Positions 15,068-23,815 of a DNA stretch of 64,000 nucleotides are shown piece after piece. This DNA is from Thiodiazotropha sp040507225. Lineage in GTDB: Bacteria > Pseudomonadota > Gammaproteobacteria > Chromatiales > Chromatiaceae. Both the position numbers and the translations under genes were made by a program. Location: NCBI GenBank assembly GCA_040507225.1, contig JBEVVG010000001.1:372001-436000 (forward strand). Reading direction: 5' to 3'. The notes beneath the pieces are model-generated. The model did not search any database. It was not told where the DNA came from and saw only the letters and a program-made list of their open reading frames with translations. How positions within the stretch are numbered: the stretch's first letter is position 1; the number at the start of each line of letters is the position of its first letter.

Positions 15068-17656
15068 TTACGACGGATCGGACCCTAACTGCTGTTTGAG
15101 TCGGTAGAGTGTTTCCAGCGCCTGTCGCGGAGTCAAATCGTCAGGATCGACCGCCTCGAGCATGCGTTCCACCGCCGATGGTTCCGAGGCGTCGGGAATG
15201 GCATCGAACAGGGGCAATTGACTCTGCTGCTGGTCCGCATGACGCTGAGCGCTGGCTTCCAGTTCTTGAAGTCTGCGGCGGGCCATATGTATCACCGTTT
15301 TGGGTACCCCGGCCAGGGTGGCGACCTGCAGGCCATAGCTCTGATTCGCCGGCCCCTCTCTCACCGCATGTAGAAATACGATGCTGTCGCCATGCTCGAC
15401 CGCATCGAGGTGCAGGTTGGCGATTCCCGGGTGTTCATCCGGCAGTGTGGTGAGTTCGAAATAGTGGGTGGCGAACAGCGTGAAGGCGCGTAACCGGGTC
15501 GCCAGTTCAACCGCACAGGCCCAGGCCAGGGACAGACCATCGAAGGTTGAAGTGCCGCGACCGATCTCATCCATCAGCACCAGGCTCTGGTCCGTGGCGT
15601 TGTGCAGAATGTTCGCGGTTTCCTCCATCTCCACCATGAACGTGGAGCGTCCACCGGCCAGGTCGTCGGATGCGCCGATGCGGGAAAAGATCCGGTCGAT
15701 CGGGCCGAGTCTGGCGGCGCCGGCGGGTACAAAGCTCCCGGCATAGGCGAGCAGGGTGATGATCGCGGTTTGACGCATGAAGGTGGACTTGCCGCCCATA
15801 TTCGGTCCGGTGACGATGAGCATGCGCAGGTTCGGATTCAGACTGACGCTGTTGGCGACAAACGGGTTCTGGCTGACCTGTTCAACCACCGGGTGGCGAC
15901 CGTCGCGGATTTCCAGGCCCGGGTCATCCACCAGTTCGGGGCGCACCAGGGAGAGGGCGTCGGCGCGTTCCGCCAGGTTGCATAGTGCATCCAGGGTCGC
16001 CAGTCCCTCCGCACAGCGCTGCAAAGGCGCCAGTGCGCTGCCCAGGGTGTCGAGCAACTGTTCGTAGAGATGTTTTTCCCGCGCCAGAGAGCGCTCACGG
16101 GCACTCAAGACCTGGTCTTCGAACTTTTTCAGTTCCGGGGTGATGAATCGTTCCGCGCCCTTCAGGGTTTGACGACGGATGTAGTCATCCGGCGCCCTGT
16201 AGGATTGACTCCGGCTGATTTCGATGTAGTAACCATGCACCCGGTTATAGCTGACCTTGAGATTCGACAGGCCGGTACGCTCACGTTCCCGCTGTTCCAG
16301 GTCGAGCAGGAACTGATCTGCGTTCTGTGACAGGGCGCGAAGTTCATCCAACTCCGGGTCATAGCCGGTTGCGACCACACCGCCGTCCCGGATCAGCATC
16401 GGGGGGTGTTCGATGATCGCCTGCTGCAGCAACCCCTGTTGTTGCGGATGCTCACCGATTTCCAGGCACAGGGAGCGGGTCAGGGGGGCGTCGAGTTGGC
16501 ACAGCAGGGCTTGCAGCCGGGGCAACATGGCCAGGGTATCGCGCAGGGTCGCCAGATCTCTGGGACGGGCGCTTTTCAGGGCGACGCGTGCGAGGATGCG
16601 TTCAATATCGCCAATACCCTTGAGTAGTTCCTGGATGGCTTGAAACAGGTCACTCTCCAACAGGCTCTGAAGGGTGGCGTGACGCTGGGTCACCGAAGAG
16701 CGGTCACGCAGGGGCTGGCTGATCCAGCGGCGCAGCATGCGGCTGCCCATCGCGGTCACGGTGCGGTCCAGGATCCCTGCGAGGGTGTGCTGTGGCTGGT
16801 CGCTCAGGGAGTGCACCAGTTCCAGATTCCGCCGTGTGGCCGCATCGATGATGATACTGTCATTGCGATGTTCAACCCGCAGTCCGCGGATATGCGGCAG
16901 GCCGCCGAACTGGGTCTCTTCCACATACTGTAACAGACAGCCGGCGGCGCCCACCGCCCAGGGCAGGGGTTCGCAGCCGAATCCGCCCAGGTCCCGGGTG
17001 CCGAACTGGCGGCTCAGGAGGTGCACGGCCGAGTCGCTGTCAAAGTGCCAGGCCGGGCGCCGGGTGATGCCGCAACGGAGGCTGAGGGATTCCGCCAGCC
17101 GGGAATCCTCATCCAGCAGGAGTTCCGCCGGCGCCAGTCGTTCCAACTCGCTGCGCAGCGCCTCCTCACCCTGCACCTGCATTACCGAAAAACGACCGCT
17201 GGCCAGGTCGAGCACCGCGAGTCCCAGTTCGTCGCCCTGTTCGTTGACCGCCATCAGCAGGTTTTCGCGTCGTTCCTCGAGCAGCGCCTCGTCCGTGAGG
17301 GTGCCCGGTGTGACGATGCGCACCACCTTGCGCTCAACCGGGCCCTTGCTGGTGGCGGGATCGCCAATCTGCTCGCAGATCGCCACCGACTCGCCCTGTC
17401 TGACCAGTCGGGCGAGATAGCCCTCGGCGGCATGATAGGGGACTCCCGCCATGGGGATGGGCTGGCCGGCGGATTGACCCCGCTTGGTCAGGGTGATGTC
17501 CAGCAGGCGGGCCGCCTTCTCGGCGTCGGCATAGAACAGTTCGTAGAAATCCCCCATCCGGTAAAACACCAGCATATCGGGGTGCTCCCGCTTGATGCTC
17601 AGATACTGCTGCATCATGGGGGTGTGCTGGGGTGTGTCTGGACGAGGCTGGGCCAT
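15068..17656 (-). CDS. mutS: DNA mismatch repair protein MutS
   Basis: The 862-residue protein is the normal MutS length. The mismatch-reading motif Phe-x-Glu is present (Phe37 and Glu39 in MGDFYELF). The core and clamp domains follow, and the ATPase has the Walker A GPNMGGKSTFMRQ (about residue 620), the signature GGRSTFMVEMEETA and Walker B LMDEIGRGTSTFDG. The C terminus (about 825-855) carries the short helical tetramerisation region. MutS binds mismatches and recruits MutL. A cupin gene lies just upstream on the same strand. Confidence 0.98.
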   Translation of the reverse strand: MAQPRPDTPQHTPMMQQYLSIKREHPDMLVFYRMGDFYELFYADAEKAARLLDITLTKRGQSAGQPIPMAGVPYHAAEGYLARLVRQGESVAICEQIGDPATSKGPVERKVVRIVTPGTLTDEALLEERRENLLMAVNEQGDELGLAVLDLASGRFSVMQVQGEEALRSELERLAPAELLLDEDSRLAESLSLRCGITRRPAWHFDSDSAVHLLSRQFGTRDLGGFGCEPLPWAVGAAGCLLQYVEETQFGGLPHIRGLRVEHRNDSIIIDAATRRNLELVHSLSDQPQHTLAGILDRTVTAMGSRMLRRWISQPLRDRSSVTQRHATLQSLLESDLFQAIQELLKGIGDIERILARVALKSARPRDLATLRDTLAMLPRLQALLCQLDAPLTRSLCLEIGEHPQQQGLLQQAIIEHPPMLIRDGGVVATGYDPELDELRALSQNADQFLLDLEQRERERTGLSNLKVSYNRVHGYYIEISRSQSYRAPDDYIRRQTLKGAERFITPELKKFEDQVLSARERSLAREKHLYEQLLDTLGSALAPLQRCAEGLATLDALCNLAERADALSLVRPELVDDPGLEIRDGRHPVVEQVSQNPFVANSVSLNPNLRMLIVTGPNMGGKSTFMRQTAIITLLAYAGSFVPAGAARLGPIDRIFSRIGASDDLAGGRSTFMVEMEETANILHNATDQSLVLMDEIGRGTSTFDGLSLAWACAVELATRLRAFTLFATHYFELTTLPDEHPGIANLHLDAVEHGDSIVFLHAVREGPANQSYGLQVATLAGVPKTVIHMARRRLQELEASAQRHADQQQSQLPLFDAIPDASEPSAVERMLEAVDPDDLTPRQALETLYRLKQQLGSDPS

Positions 17657-17665
17657 GCGCCGGGC

Positions 17666-17947
17666 CTATTCGTAGGTGTAGTGTTTTTCCACTGGTTTGA
17701 GTACTTCCCAGGTGCATTGCAGACCTGCGGGGAAAGTCACCAAATCACCTCGCTGAAAGGTCTGGGGTTCACCTCCCGCGGGGGTGACGATGACCTTGCC
17801 GCGCACGAAGTAGCAGATTTCGGTGCGCTCGTAGGACCAGTCGAAGGTCGAGACCTCCTTGCTCCAGACAGGCCAGTCGTAGACACCCTGAATCTCGAGT
17901 TTCATGGAGGAGGGGCGGTGTTCGCAGAGGATTTGTAGTTCGGTCAT
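17666..17947 (-). CDS. Small cupin-domain protein (DUF861/EutQ-like)
   Basis: The 93-residue protein is a single cupin barrel with TFDWSYERTEICYFVRGKV, where the Glu of the first cupin motif is present, and GDLVTFPAGLQCTWEVL. It resembles the DUF861 cupins fused to or related to EutQ. These usually bind a metal or small ligand, but the substrate is unknown. It ends 9 bases before the mutS start and may be transcribed with it. Confidence 0.8.
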   Translation of the reverse strand: MTELQILCEHRPSSMKLEIQGVYDWPVWSKEVSTFDWSYERTEICYFVRGKVIVTPAGGEPQTFQRGDLVTFPAGLQCTWEVLKPVEKHYTYE

Positions 17948-18301
17948 GGCATCCTGCGGGCGGCTGGTTCACCCGGAATCAAGGCTTGTTGGAGTCGTAA
18001 AGGAAAGCGATCCCGGATCCGGAGCCGCAAAACTGACCGGGAAGTGTACCGCGAAAGTGCGCCGAGGTTAATCTCGAGGGCTGTCGATCCGTCGAGGTTC
18101 GGGTGTTGCGGGGTTCTCAGCGGGAGAATGCCTGGCTCCGTCCGTGTTTTCTTGCACGAAGAGGGAATGGGCCAATCCACACCGGATGAAGCGTGCCAGG
18201 TTCGGGACCCGGCAGGATCCCGATTCTAAATTCGCCGCGGCCAGCGATCCTTATTTGAACAGGGCGTGATACTGCCGTCTCATCAGGGCATTGGCGTTCG
18301 T
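17948..18301. other. Gene-free stretch between the cupin and glycosyltransferase genes
   Basis: I see no credible coding region, RNA gene or strong hairpin in these 354 bases. Short open frames here have no family-like sequence or ribosome site. It may hold the promoter of the minus-strand cupin-mutS unit. Confidence 0.5.
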
Positions 18302-19336
18302 TTAGCCGGTTTTCACGGATGGTTCCGCGTCTCCCTCTGGACAATGCGCCTGCACCAGATCGAGAAACTGTCGGGTGCAGGCCTCCCAGGAGAACTGTTC
18401 CGCATACGCCCGGCAACTGACCCGGTCCACGTCCAGGGCGCGTTCCACGGCGATCTTCAGATCCTCATCGAGCCAGCCGTTGACCCCGTTCTGCACAACG
18501 TCCAGCGGGCCTTCCACCGGATAGGCGGCCACGGGCACCCCGCAGGCCATGGCCTCGAGCATGACCAGGCCGAAGGTGTCGGTGAGACTGGGGAACACCA
18601 TTACGTCTGCGGAAGCCAGCAATCCGGCAAGATCGCCGTTCTCCCGGTAGCCGAGAAAGTGCGCGCCGGGATAGCGCTGCTTGAGTTCCGCGAGGGCCGG
18701 GCCGTGACCGATCACCACCTTCGAACCGGGAAAGTCGATATCCAGGAAGTCGCGGATGTTCTTCTCCACCGCCACCCGTCCGAGATACACCGCGATTGGT
18801 CCGGGGAGTTCCTTCAGTACACTCTCCCGGGGGATGAAGTGATCAATGTCGACACCCCTCGTCCAGTAGTCGAGGTTATTGAATCCATGCGCTTCCAGGG
18901 TCTCCTTCATCGAGCGTGTCGCCACCATGGTAACCGCCGCCTTGCTGTGAAAGGTTCTGACAAAGGCATAGGAGAGGGACAGGGGGATCGGCGCACGCAA
19001 TCTCACATACTCGGGGAAGCGGGTGTGATAGGTGGTCGTGTAGGGGAAGTCGTTTCGCAGGCAGTAACGCCGTCCGGCCCAGCCGATGGGACCTTCGGTC
19101 GACAGGTGTATGGCATCGGGCTGGAACTCCTCCAGCAACCGTTTCACCCTGGCATAGGGAAACAGTGACAGGGGAATGTCCGGATAGGTGGGAGTGGGCA
19201 GTGTGCGGAACAGGCCCGGGTTGATGCACAGAATTTCATGCCCCCAGCTTTCCAGCAGTGAAATGGTTTTGTTGAGCGTCCTTACGACGCCGTTAACTTG
19301 TGGGAACCACGCGTCCGTCAGTATCGCTATCCGCAT
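18302..19336 (-). CDS. agt: Family 4 glycosyltransferase, Agt-like diacylglycerol glycosyltransferase
   Basis: The 344-residue GT-B fold enzyme starts MRIAILTDAWFPQVNGVVRT and has the donor-site motif TDTFGLVMLEAMACGVPVAAYP (positions about 256-276), which carries the Glu-x7-Glu-like pattern of GT4 enzymes. Its sequence and its pairing with a PlcP-like phosphatase match Agt, which adds glucose or glucuronic acid to diacylglycerol during phosphate limitation in several proteobacteria. It overlaps the plcP gene by 44 bases, so the two are co-translated. Agt identity is inferred from family resemblance and context; the sugar donor cannot be read from sequence. Confidence 0.8.
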   Translation of the reverse strand: MRIAILTDAWFPQVNGVVRTLNKTISLLESWGHEILCINPGLFRTLPTPTYPDIPLSLFPYARVKRLLEEFQPDAIHLSTEGPIGWAGRRYCLRNDFPYTTTYHTRFPEYVRLRAPIPLSLSYAFVRTFHSKAAVTMVATRSMKETLEAHGFNNLDYWTRGVDIDHFIPRESVLKELPGPIAVYLGRVAVEKNIRDFLDIDFPGSKVVIGHGPALAELKQRYPGAHFLGYRENGDLAGLLASADVMVFPSLTDTFGLVMLEAMACGVPVAAYPVEGPLDVVQNGVNGWLDEDLKIAVERALDVDRVSCRAYAEQFSWEACTRQFLDLVQAHCPEGDAEPSVKTG

Positions 19337-20108
19337 AATCCGCTTCTTTCCTGTCCAGTAGTTGCATGGATTCGTCGACCCAGTGGATCAACTTGAGGCT
19401 GCCATCGGGTTCTTCAGCGAGGGCGGTGCAGCTCTCCACCCAGTCGCCGCAGTTGGCATAGGTCACGCCGTCCATCTCACTGATCACGGCATGGTGAATG
19501 TGGCCGCAGATCACACCATCGAGCTTTTGCTCCCGGGCGGCATGCACCACGGCCTTTTCGAAGTTACTGATGTATTTCACCGCCTCCTTGACCTGGGCCT
19601 TGAGATAGGCGGACAGAGACCAGTAACCAAACCCCAGGCGCCTGCGCGCCACGTTGAACCAGCGGTTCAGCCACAACAGCAGATCGTAAGCGTCGCTGCC
19701 GAGGTGGGCGAGCCACTTGTTGTTCATTACCACGCCATCGAATTCGTCTCCGTGAAGTACCAGGAAACGCCGCCCATCCGAAGTTTGGTGGACCACCTTG
19801 GGACGAATATCCACGCCGGAGAAATGAAAGTTGTGGTAGTCGCGCAGGGTTTCATCGTGGTTGCCGGGGACATAGATGACCCGGGTGCCACGTTTCGCCT
19901 TGTTGATGATCTCGTGAATGATCTCGTTGTTGATTGATGGCCAGTACCAGCCGGAGCGCATTTTCCAGATATCCAGAATGTCACCGACCAGGTAAAGGTT
20001 GTCGCTTTCGGTGTGTTTGAGAAAGTCGAGCAGGTATTCGGTTCGGGCCGCTCGCAGACCCAGGTGGGTGTCGGAAATGAACAGGCTTTTGTATTTCAGT
20101 GTCGACAT
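19293..20108 (-). CDS. plcP: PlcP-like metallophosphoesterase (phospholipase C type)
   Basis: The 271-residue calcineurin-like phosphoesterase has all metal motifs: ISDTHLG, VGDILDIW, PGNHDE, LHGDEFD and GHIHHA. Proteins of this type are often annotated as UDP-2,3-diacylglucosamine diphosphatase. The segments SGWYWP, GTRVIYVPGNHDETLRD and NCGDWVESCTA are typical of PlcP, which cleaves phosphatidylglycerol or phosphatidylethanolamine to diacylglycerol under phosphate starvation. The partner Agt gene overlaps its end. I chose the ATG at 20108, with GGGAA upstream; a GTG at 20129 is in frame. LpxH remains the alternative, but the context favours PlcP. Confidence 0.82.
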   Translation of the reverse strand: MSTLKYKSLFISDTHLGLRAARTEYLLDFLKHTESDNLYLVGDILDIWKMRSGWYWPSINNEIIHEIINKAKRGTRVIYVPGNHDETLRDYHNFHFSGVDIRPKVVHQTSDGRRFLVLHGDEFDGVVMNNKWLAHLGSDAYDLLLWLNRWFNVARRRLGFGYWSLSAYLKAQVKEAVKYISNFEKAVVHAAREQKLDGVICGHIHHAVISEMDGVTYANCGDWVESCTALAEEPDGSLKLIHWVDESMQLLDRKEADYADSDTDGRVVPTS

Positions 20109-20161
20109 GAGGTTTCCCGGTTCGTTCACTGGCTGCGCACCTTAGTGGCTGGCGATTGCGG

Positions 20162-20194
20162 TTTTGTGAGAGGATGATTATTTATTTGTGACAG
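20162..20194 (-). promoter_or_regulatory. Pho-box-like direct repeats upstream of plcP-agt
   Basis: On the minus strand, CTGTCACAAAT and CTCTCACAAAA lie exactly 22 bases apart, with a degenerate third unit between them. PhoB boxes are 11-base direct repeats of a CTGTCAT-like heptamer followed by an A/T-rich tetramer. The site is 58-86 bases upstream of the plcP start and faces it, which fits phosphate-starvation control. It is a visual match only. Confidence 0.5.
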
Positions 20195-20247
20195 GCACGA
20201 TCCATGTCTCGATTTATATCCCGCAAACTGGTAGAAGAAGCACCCGT

Positions 20248-20616
20248 ATGGTGATGCAAAACGAAAGCAACGTCGGTTTCCGGCGCCTGGTCAACGCCTT
20301 GCGCTTTTCCATGAAGGGTTTCCGTTCGACCTACAAGAACGAGGAAGCTTTTCGCCAGGAAGTATTGCTGACGATTATTCTGTTTCCGCTTGGTCTGTGG
20401 CTGGGAAACGATGCGGTTGAACGCATACTGCTGGTCGGTCCCCTGTTAATCGTGCTGATCGTCGAACTGTTGAACAGCGCCATCGAGAGCGTGGTCGATC
20501 GCATCAGCACGGAAACGCACAAGCTGTCCGGGCGCGCCAAGGATCAGGGATCCGCCGCTGTCATGGTGTCCCTGATGCTGGTGGCGATAAGCTGGATTCT
20601 GGTGCTGTTTTTCTGA
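20248..20616 (+). CDS. dgkA: Diacylglycerol kinase, prokaryotic type
   Basis: The 122-residue membrane protein has three predicted helices and the family core EEAFRQEVLLTIILFPLG, VELLNSAIESVVDRIS and LSGRAKDQGSAAV, with the catalytic Glu and Asn in LNSAIE. DgkA phosphorylates diacylglycerol to phosphatidic acid at the inner membrane. The ATG at 20248 gives the E. coli length; an in-frame start at 20188 adds 20 atypical residues. It is divergent from plcP-agt, whose product would also be diacylglycerol. Confidence 0.93.
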   Translation: MVMQNESNVGFRRLVNALRFSMKGFRSTYKNEEAFRQEVLLTIILFPLGLWLGNDAVERILLVGPLLIVLIVELLNSAIESVVDRISTETHKLSGRAKDQGSAAVMVSLMLVAISWILVLFF

Positions 20617-20733
20617 TTGCCCGAAAGTCCTCGAATAGCGTATTTTGCAGGGGACTTTCGGATCGATGTTAATAGGCCCGATCACGGGTTCCAGGGTCAA
20701 TGGGATGCGCGGTATTACACGAGTGAGGTGACA

Positions 20734-21723
20734 ATGCGAGAACTGATGCTGCTCAGACACGGAAAGTCGGACTGGGCCGAACAGGTGGAGGATTTCAAGC
20801 GGCCACTCAAGGACCGGGGTCGGCGTGGTGCACAATTGATCGGTGTCTGGCTGCTGCAGCAGCAATTGAAACCCGACTACGTCATCAGTTCACCTGCGGT
20901 GCGTGCGATCGATACCGCGGACAAGACCGTCAAGGTCATGGGCATGGACTTCGAATCCATCATCCAGGACCGGCGTATCTATGCGGCCCGTCTGGAAGAC
21001 CTCCTGCAGGTGCTCTCGGGGATTCCAGAAACCGCGCAGAGGGTGCTTCTGGTCGGGCATAACCCGGGCTTGGAAATCCTTGCGGAGTATCTCGAAGGCG
21101 AGCGGATCGCCCTGCCCAAGGACGGTAAGCTGATCCCCACCGCGACCCTGGCGCGGCTCCGCATGCCCGACGACTGGAGTGAGTTGAAGTCCGGAGACGG
21201 TTCGCTGCGGGAAATCACCCGTGCCAGCAACCTGGGTAATCGATTCCCGTATCCGGACCACAACGGCAAGGAATTGCGAGAACGCCCCGCCTACTACTAT
21301 CGCCAATCGGCGGTCATTCCCTATCGGATCCACGACGCTAAACCCGAAATCCTGGTGGTCGGCTCACACAAACAGAAACACTGGGTAATACCCAAAGGCA
21401 TCATCGAGCCGGGTATGAGCCTGCAGGCATCGGCGGCCAAAGAGGCCCTGGAGGAGGCGGGTGTCACCGGCGAGGTGGGCGAGCAGGCGCTCGGTGAGTA
21501 CGAGTACAAGAAATGGGGGGGTGTCTGCAGCGTCCAGGTCTACCCCATGCGGGTGGACGAGGTGCTCTCCGAAGATCTCTGGGAGGAGTCGCACCGGGGC
21601 CGGGAATGGGTCAGCGGGCAAAAGGCCATTCAACGTGTTGAGTCGTCAGCGCTGAAAAAGATGATCAAGCAACTGCTGAAAAAGCTGGAGCAGGAACAAC
21701 CGGCCGAGGCCGGGATGGGGTAG
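20734..21723 (+). CDS. SixA-like histidine phosphatase fused to a Nudix hydrolase
   Basis: The 329-residue protein has two domains. The N-terminal histidine phosphatase (about 1-155) has LLRHGKSDW and the second catalytic His in LLVGHNPGLE, as in SixA. The C-terminal Nudix domain (about 185-320) has the box GIIEPGMSLQ followed by KEALEEAGV, in which the first Glu is Met and the Arg of REU is Lys; the metal-binding EE pair is intact. The mycobacterial MutT1 has the same two domains in the opposite order. The likely substrate is a nucleoside or polyphosphate compound, but it is not known. The start at 20734 has GAGGTG upstream; pncC follows after 2 bases. Confidence 0.87.
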   Translation: MRELMLLRHGKSDWAEQVEDFKRPLKDRGRRGAQLIGVWLLQQQLKPDYVISSPAVRAIDTADKTVKVMGMDFESIIQDRRIYAARLEDLLQVLSGIPETAQRVLLVGHNPGLEILAEYLEGERIALPKDGKLIPTATLARLRMPDDWSELKSGDGSLREITRASNLGNRFPYPDHNGKELRERPAYYYRQSAVIPYRIHDAKPEILVVGSHKQKHWVIPKGIIEPGMSLQASAAKEALEEAGVTGEVGEQALGEYEYKKWGGVCSVQVYPMRVDEVLSEDLWEESHRGREWVSGQKAIQRVESSALKKMIKQLLKKLEQEQPAEAGMG

Positions 21724-21725
21724 AC

Positions 21726-22226
21726 GTGGCAGACAGCGATGTCCCTCTGCAGGCGCTTGCCCAGGGTTGCGCCGAACGACTGTTGTCCAGAGATCAGCGG
21801 CTGGTGGTCGCGGAATCCTGCACCGGTGGCTGGCTGGCAAAGGTGCTGACGGATCTACCGGGCAGCAGCCAATGGTTCGAGCGGGGCTATGTCACCTACA
21901 GTGATTGCTCCAAGCAGGAGATGCTCGGCGTCTCCGCTGAAATCCTGGAACAGCGGGGCGCGGTTAGCGAGCAGACCGTCGAGGCGATGGTGAGGGGGGC
22001 CCTGGAGAAAAGTGGCGCGGATCTCGCCGTGGCTATCAGTGGTATCGCCGGTCCCGGCGGCGGTTCTGAGGAAAAGCCGGTGGGTACGGTGTGTTTTGCC
22101 TGGGAGATGCGCGGGCGAGCGCCGCAGAGTGAGAGACGGTATTTTCCGGGAGACCGGGAAGCGGTGCGCCGGCAGGCTACCGGATACGCCATGCAACAGC
22201 TGATCGGGATCCTCGAAAGTGAGTGA
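21726..22226 (+). CDS. pncC: Nicotinamide-nucleotide amidase (CinA C-terminal family)
   Basis: The 166-residue protein corresponds to the stand-alone CinA C-terminal domain, with VVAESCTGGWLAKVLTD, the region SSQWFERGYVTYSDCSK, and AISGIAGPGGGSEEKPVGTV. PncC deamidates nicotinamide mononucleotide to nicotinate mononucleotide in pyridine-nucleotide recycling. It starts with GTG 2 bases after the SixA-Nudix gene and overlaps thpR by 8 bases, giving a three-gene unit. In many gammaproteobacteria pncC sits directly before recA; here thpR and a LysR/MFS pair intervene. Confidence 0.94.
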   Translation: MADSDVPLQALAQGCAERLLSRDQRLVVAESCTGGWLAKVLTDLPGSSQWFERGYVTYSDCSKQEMLGVSAEILEQRGAVSEQTVEAMVRGALEKSGADLAVAISGIAGPGGGSEEKPVGTVCFAWEMRGRAPQSERRYFPGDREAVRRQATGYAMQQLIGILESE

Positions 22227-22761
22227 CTCGAGACTGTTCTTCGCGCTTTGGCCAAGTCCCCCGGTGCGCGATGAACTGACGCGTCTGATAGGGCGCTACT
22301 CCAGGCATCCGGGGCGTCCGCATCAAGCAGATGATCTGCATATGACACTGGTATTCCTTGGATCGGTTGCCTCGTCCAGGCTGGCTTGCATCACCCAGGT
22401 GGCGGAGCGGATCCGCTCACCCGGATTCGATCTGAGCCTGCATCACCTGGGATTCTGGACCCGTCCGAGAATCCTCTGGGCGGCACCGGAATCGACCCCC
22501 GAGCCCCTTGCGGCGCTGGTGCAGGGACTTCAGACGGGTCTGCAAGAGTGTGGTTTCAAGCCGGAGACCCGGAGCTATCGCCCGCATGTCACCCTGATGC
22601 GTAAGAGTTACCCGGTCGGCGCCGATCTGCTTGAACAGCCCATAGAATGGCCGGTGCAGGAGTTCGTACTGGCCGAATCGACCAACCCGCAGGCCGGTGG
22701 CCGGCGCTACCGGATCGTGCAGCGTTGGCATCTGGGCGAGGCGGCCGCGGATCCAGAGTAG
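22219..22761 (+). CDS. thpR: RNA 2',3'-cyclic phosphodiesterase (LigT family)
   Basis: The 180-residue 2H phosphoesterase has its two signature motifs, HMTL (near residue 41) and HVTL (near residue 122). Members hydrolyse 2',3'-cyclic phosphates of RNA ends and have 2'-5' RNA ligase activity in vitro. It begins with a GTG that overlaps the pncC end and is the last gene of the unit. The convergent LysR gene ends 68 bases downstream. Confidence 0.93.
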   Translation: MSDSRLFFALWPSPPVRDELTRLIGRYSRHPGRPHQADDLHMTLVFLGSVASSRLACITQVAERIRSPGFDLSLHHLGFWTRPRILWAAPESTPEPLAALVQGLQTGLQECGFKPETRSYRPHVTLMRKSYPVGADLLEQPIEWPVQEFVLAESTNPQAGGRRYRIVQRWHLGEAAADPE

Positions 22762-22829
22762 CTCTGCAATGCGTCCTGCTCGGTGCGTGAACTCCTCCGG
22801 TCCGGTTGCAAGCACAAAATTCTCACACC

Positions 22830-23708
22830 TCAGCCACTGTGGCTCAGCACATAGTCAACGAACGCCCGGTCCGCCCGGGACAGGTAGCCGTCTTTTTTCC
22901 ACGCCAGGGAGAGTTCGAGAAACACCGGCTCGCTGAAGGGAACGGCCACCAGGTCCTGCTGTGTATCCTGTTCCAGCACCATCCGCAAAAAGGTGGTGAT
23001 GGCAAAGCCCTGGCGCACGATCGCCTTGGTCAGGGGAATCAGGTTGGTCTCGAAGGCGATGATCGGATCCCGTTTCTGCTTCTGGCTGAAACGGTCGATG
23101 AACTCGCGTAGAAAGTAACCCTGCTTGAAAACCACCAGTTCCTGACTGAAAAACGCTTCCATACTGACCTGGGACCTCTGCGCGAAGGGGTGATCGCGGG
23201 GCACGCAGGCGACCATCTCCTGGCGGGTCAGAAAACGGGTCTCCAAATCCTCTGGCGGGGCATCCGCCACCACCACGCCCAGGTCGAGTTCTCCCGCCCG
23301 GATCATCTCCTGAAGACGCCGGGTACCCTGTTCGTAGACGGAAAGCCGCAGCGCGGGATGGCGGTGCTTGAAACCCATGAGCAGGGGCGGGAAGTAGTAG
23401 GACCCGAGCATGCTCGGAATTCCGATACGCACCTCCCCCTTGGTCAACCCCTTGAGTTCCGACATCTCCAGTTCGGCCATGTTGGTGAGCGCCAGGATGC
23501 GTTGTGCATGCGCTAGCAGAACCTCTCCTTCGGCGGTTGCGGTGATGCGCCGGTCACCGCGCTGCAGCAGGGTCATGTCCAGGGAGGCCTCCAGCTTGCG
23601 GATGGCCACGCTGATCGCCGGCTGGGCCACGTGCAGAATCTGGGCGGCTGCGGTGAAGCCCCCCTGGTCGATGACAGTCTTGAAATATCGCAGTTGGCGT
23701 AGATCCAT
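22830..23708 (-). CDS. LysR family transcriptional regulator
   Basis: The 292-residue protein has the LysR winged helix at residues 1-60 (LRQLRYFKTVIDQGGFTAAA, then VAQPAISVAIRKLE) and a periplasmic-binding-like effector domain from about 88. It is divergent from an MFS transporter across a 107-base AT-rich gap, the usual arrangement in which the regulator controls the transporter. The effector is unknown. The pair sits between pncC-thpR and recA, which are close neighbours in many relatives, so it looks inserted. Confidence 0.92.
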   Translation of the reverse strand: MDLRQLRYFKTVIDQGGFTAAAQILHVAQPAISVAIRKLEASLDMTLLQRGDRRITATAEGEVLLAHAQRILALTNMAELEMSELKGLTKGEVRIGIPSMLGSYYFPPLLMGFKHRHPALRLSVYEQGTRRLQEMIRAGELDLGVVVADAPPEDLETRFLTRQEMVACVPRDHPFAQRSQVSMEAFFSQELVVFKQGYFLREFIDRFSQKQKRDPIIAFETNLIPLTKAIVRQGFAITTFLRMVLEQDTQQDLVAVPFSEPVFLELSLAWKKDGYLSRADRAFVDYVLSHSG

Positions 23709-23815
23709 AACTAATTAATATAAACATTATATAAACAATATATTTCAATTATAGATTTGCCGAGGCTAATCTCAATGCTTATCCACCCGAGGCAGCAACA
23801 GGAGTATCCACCAGC

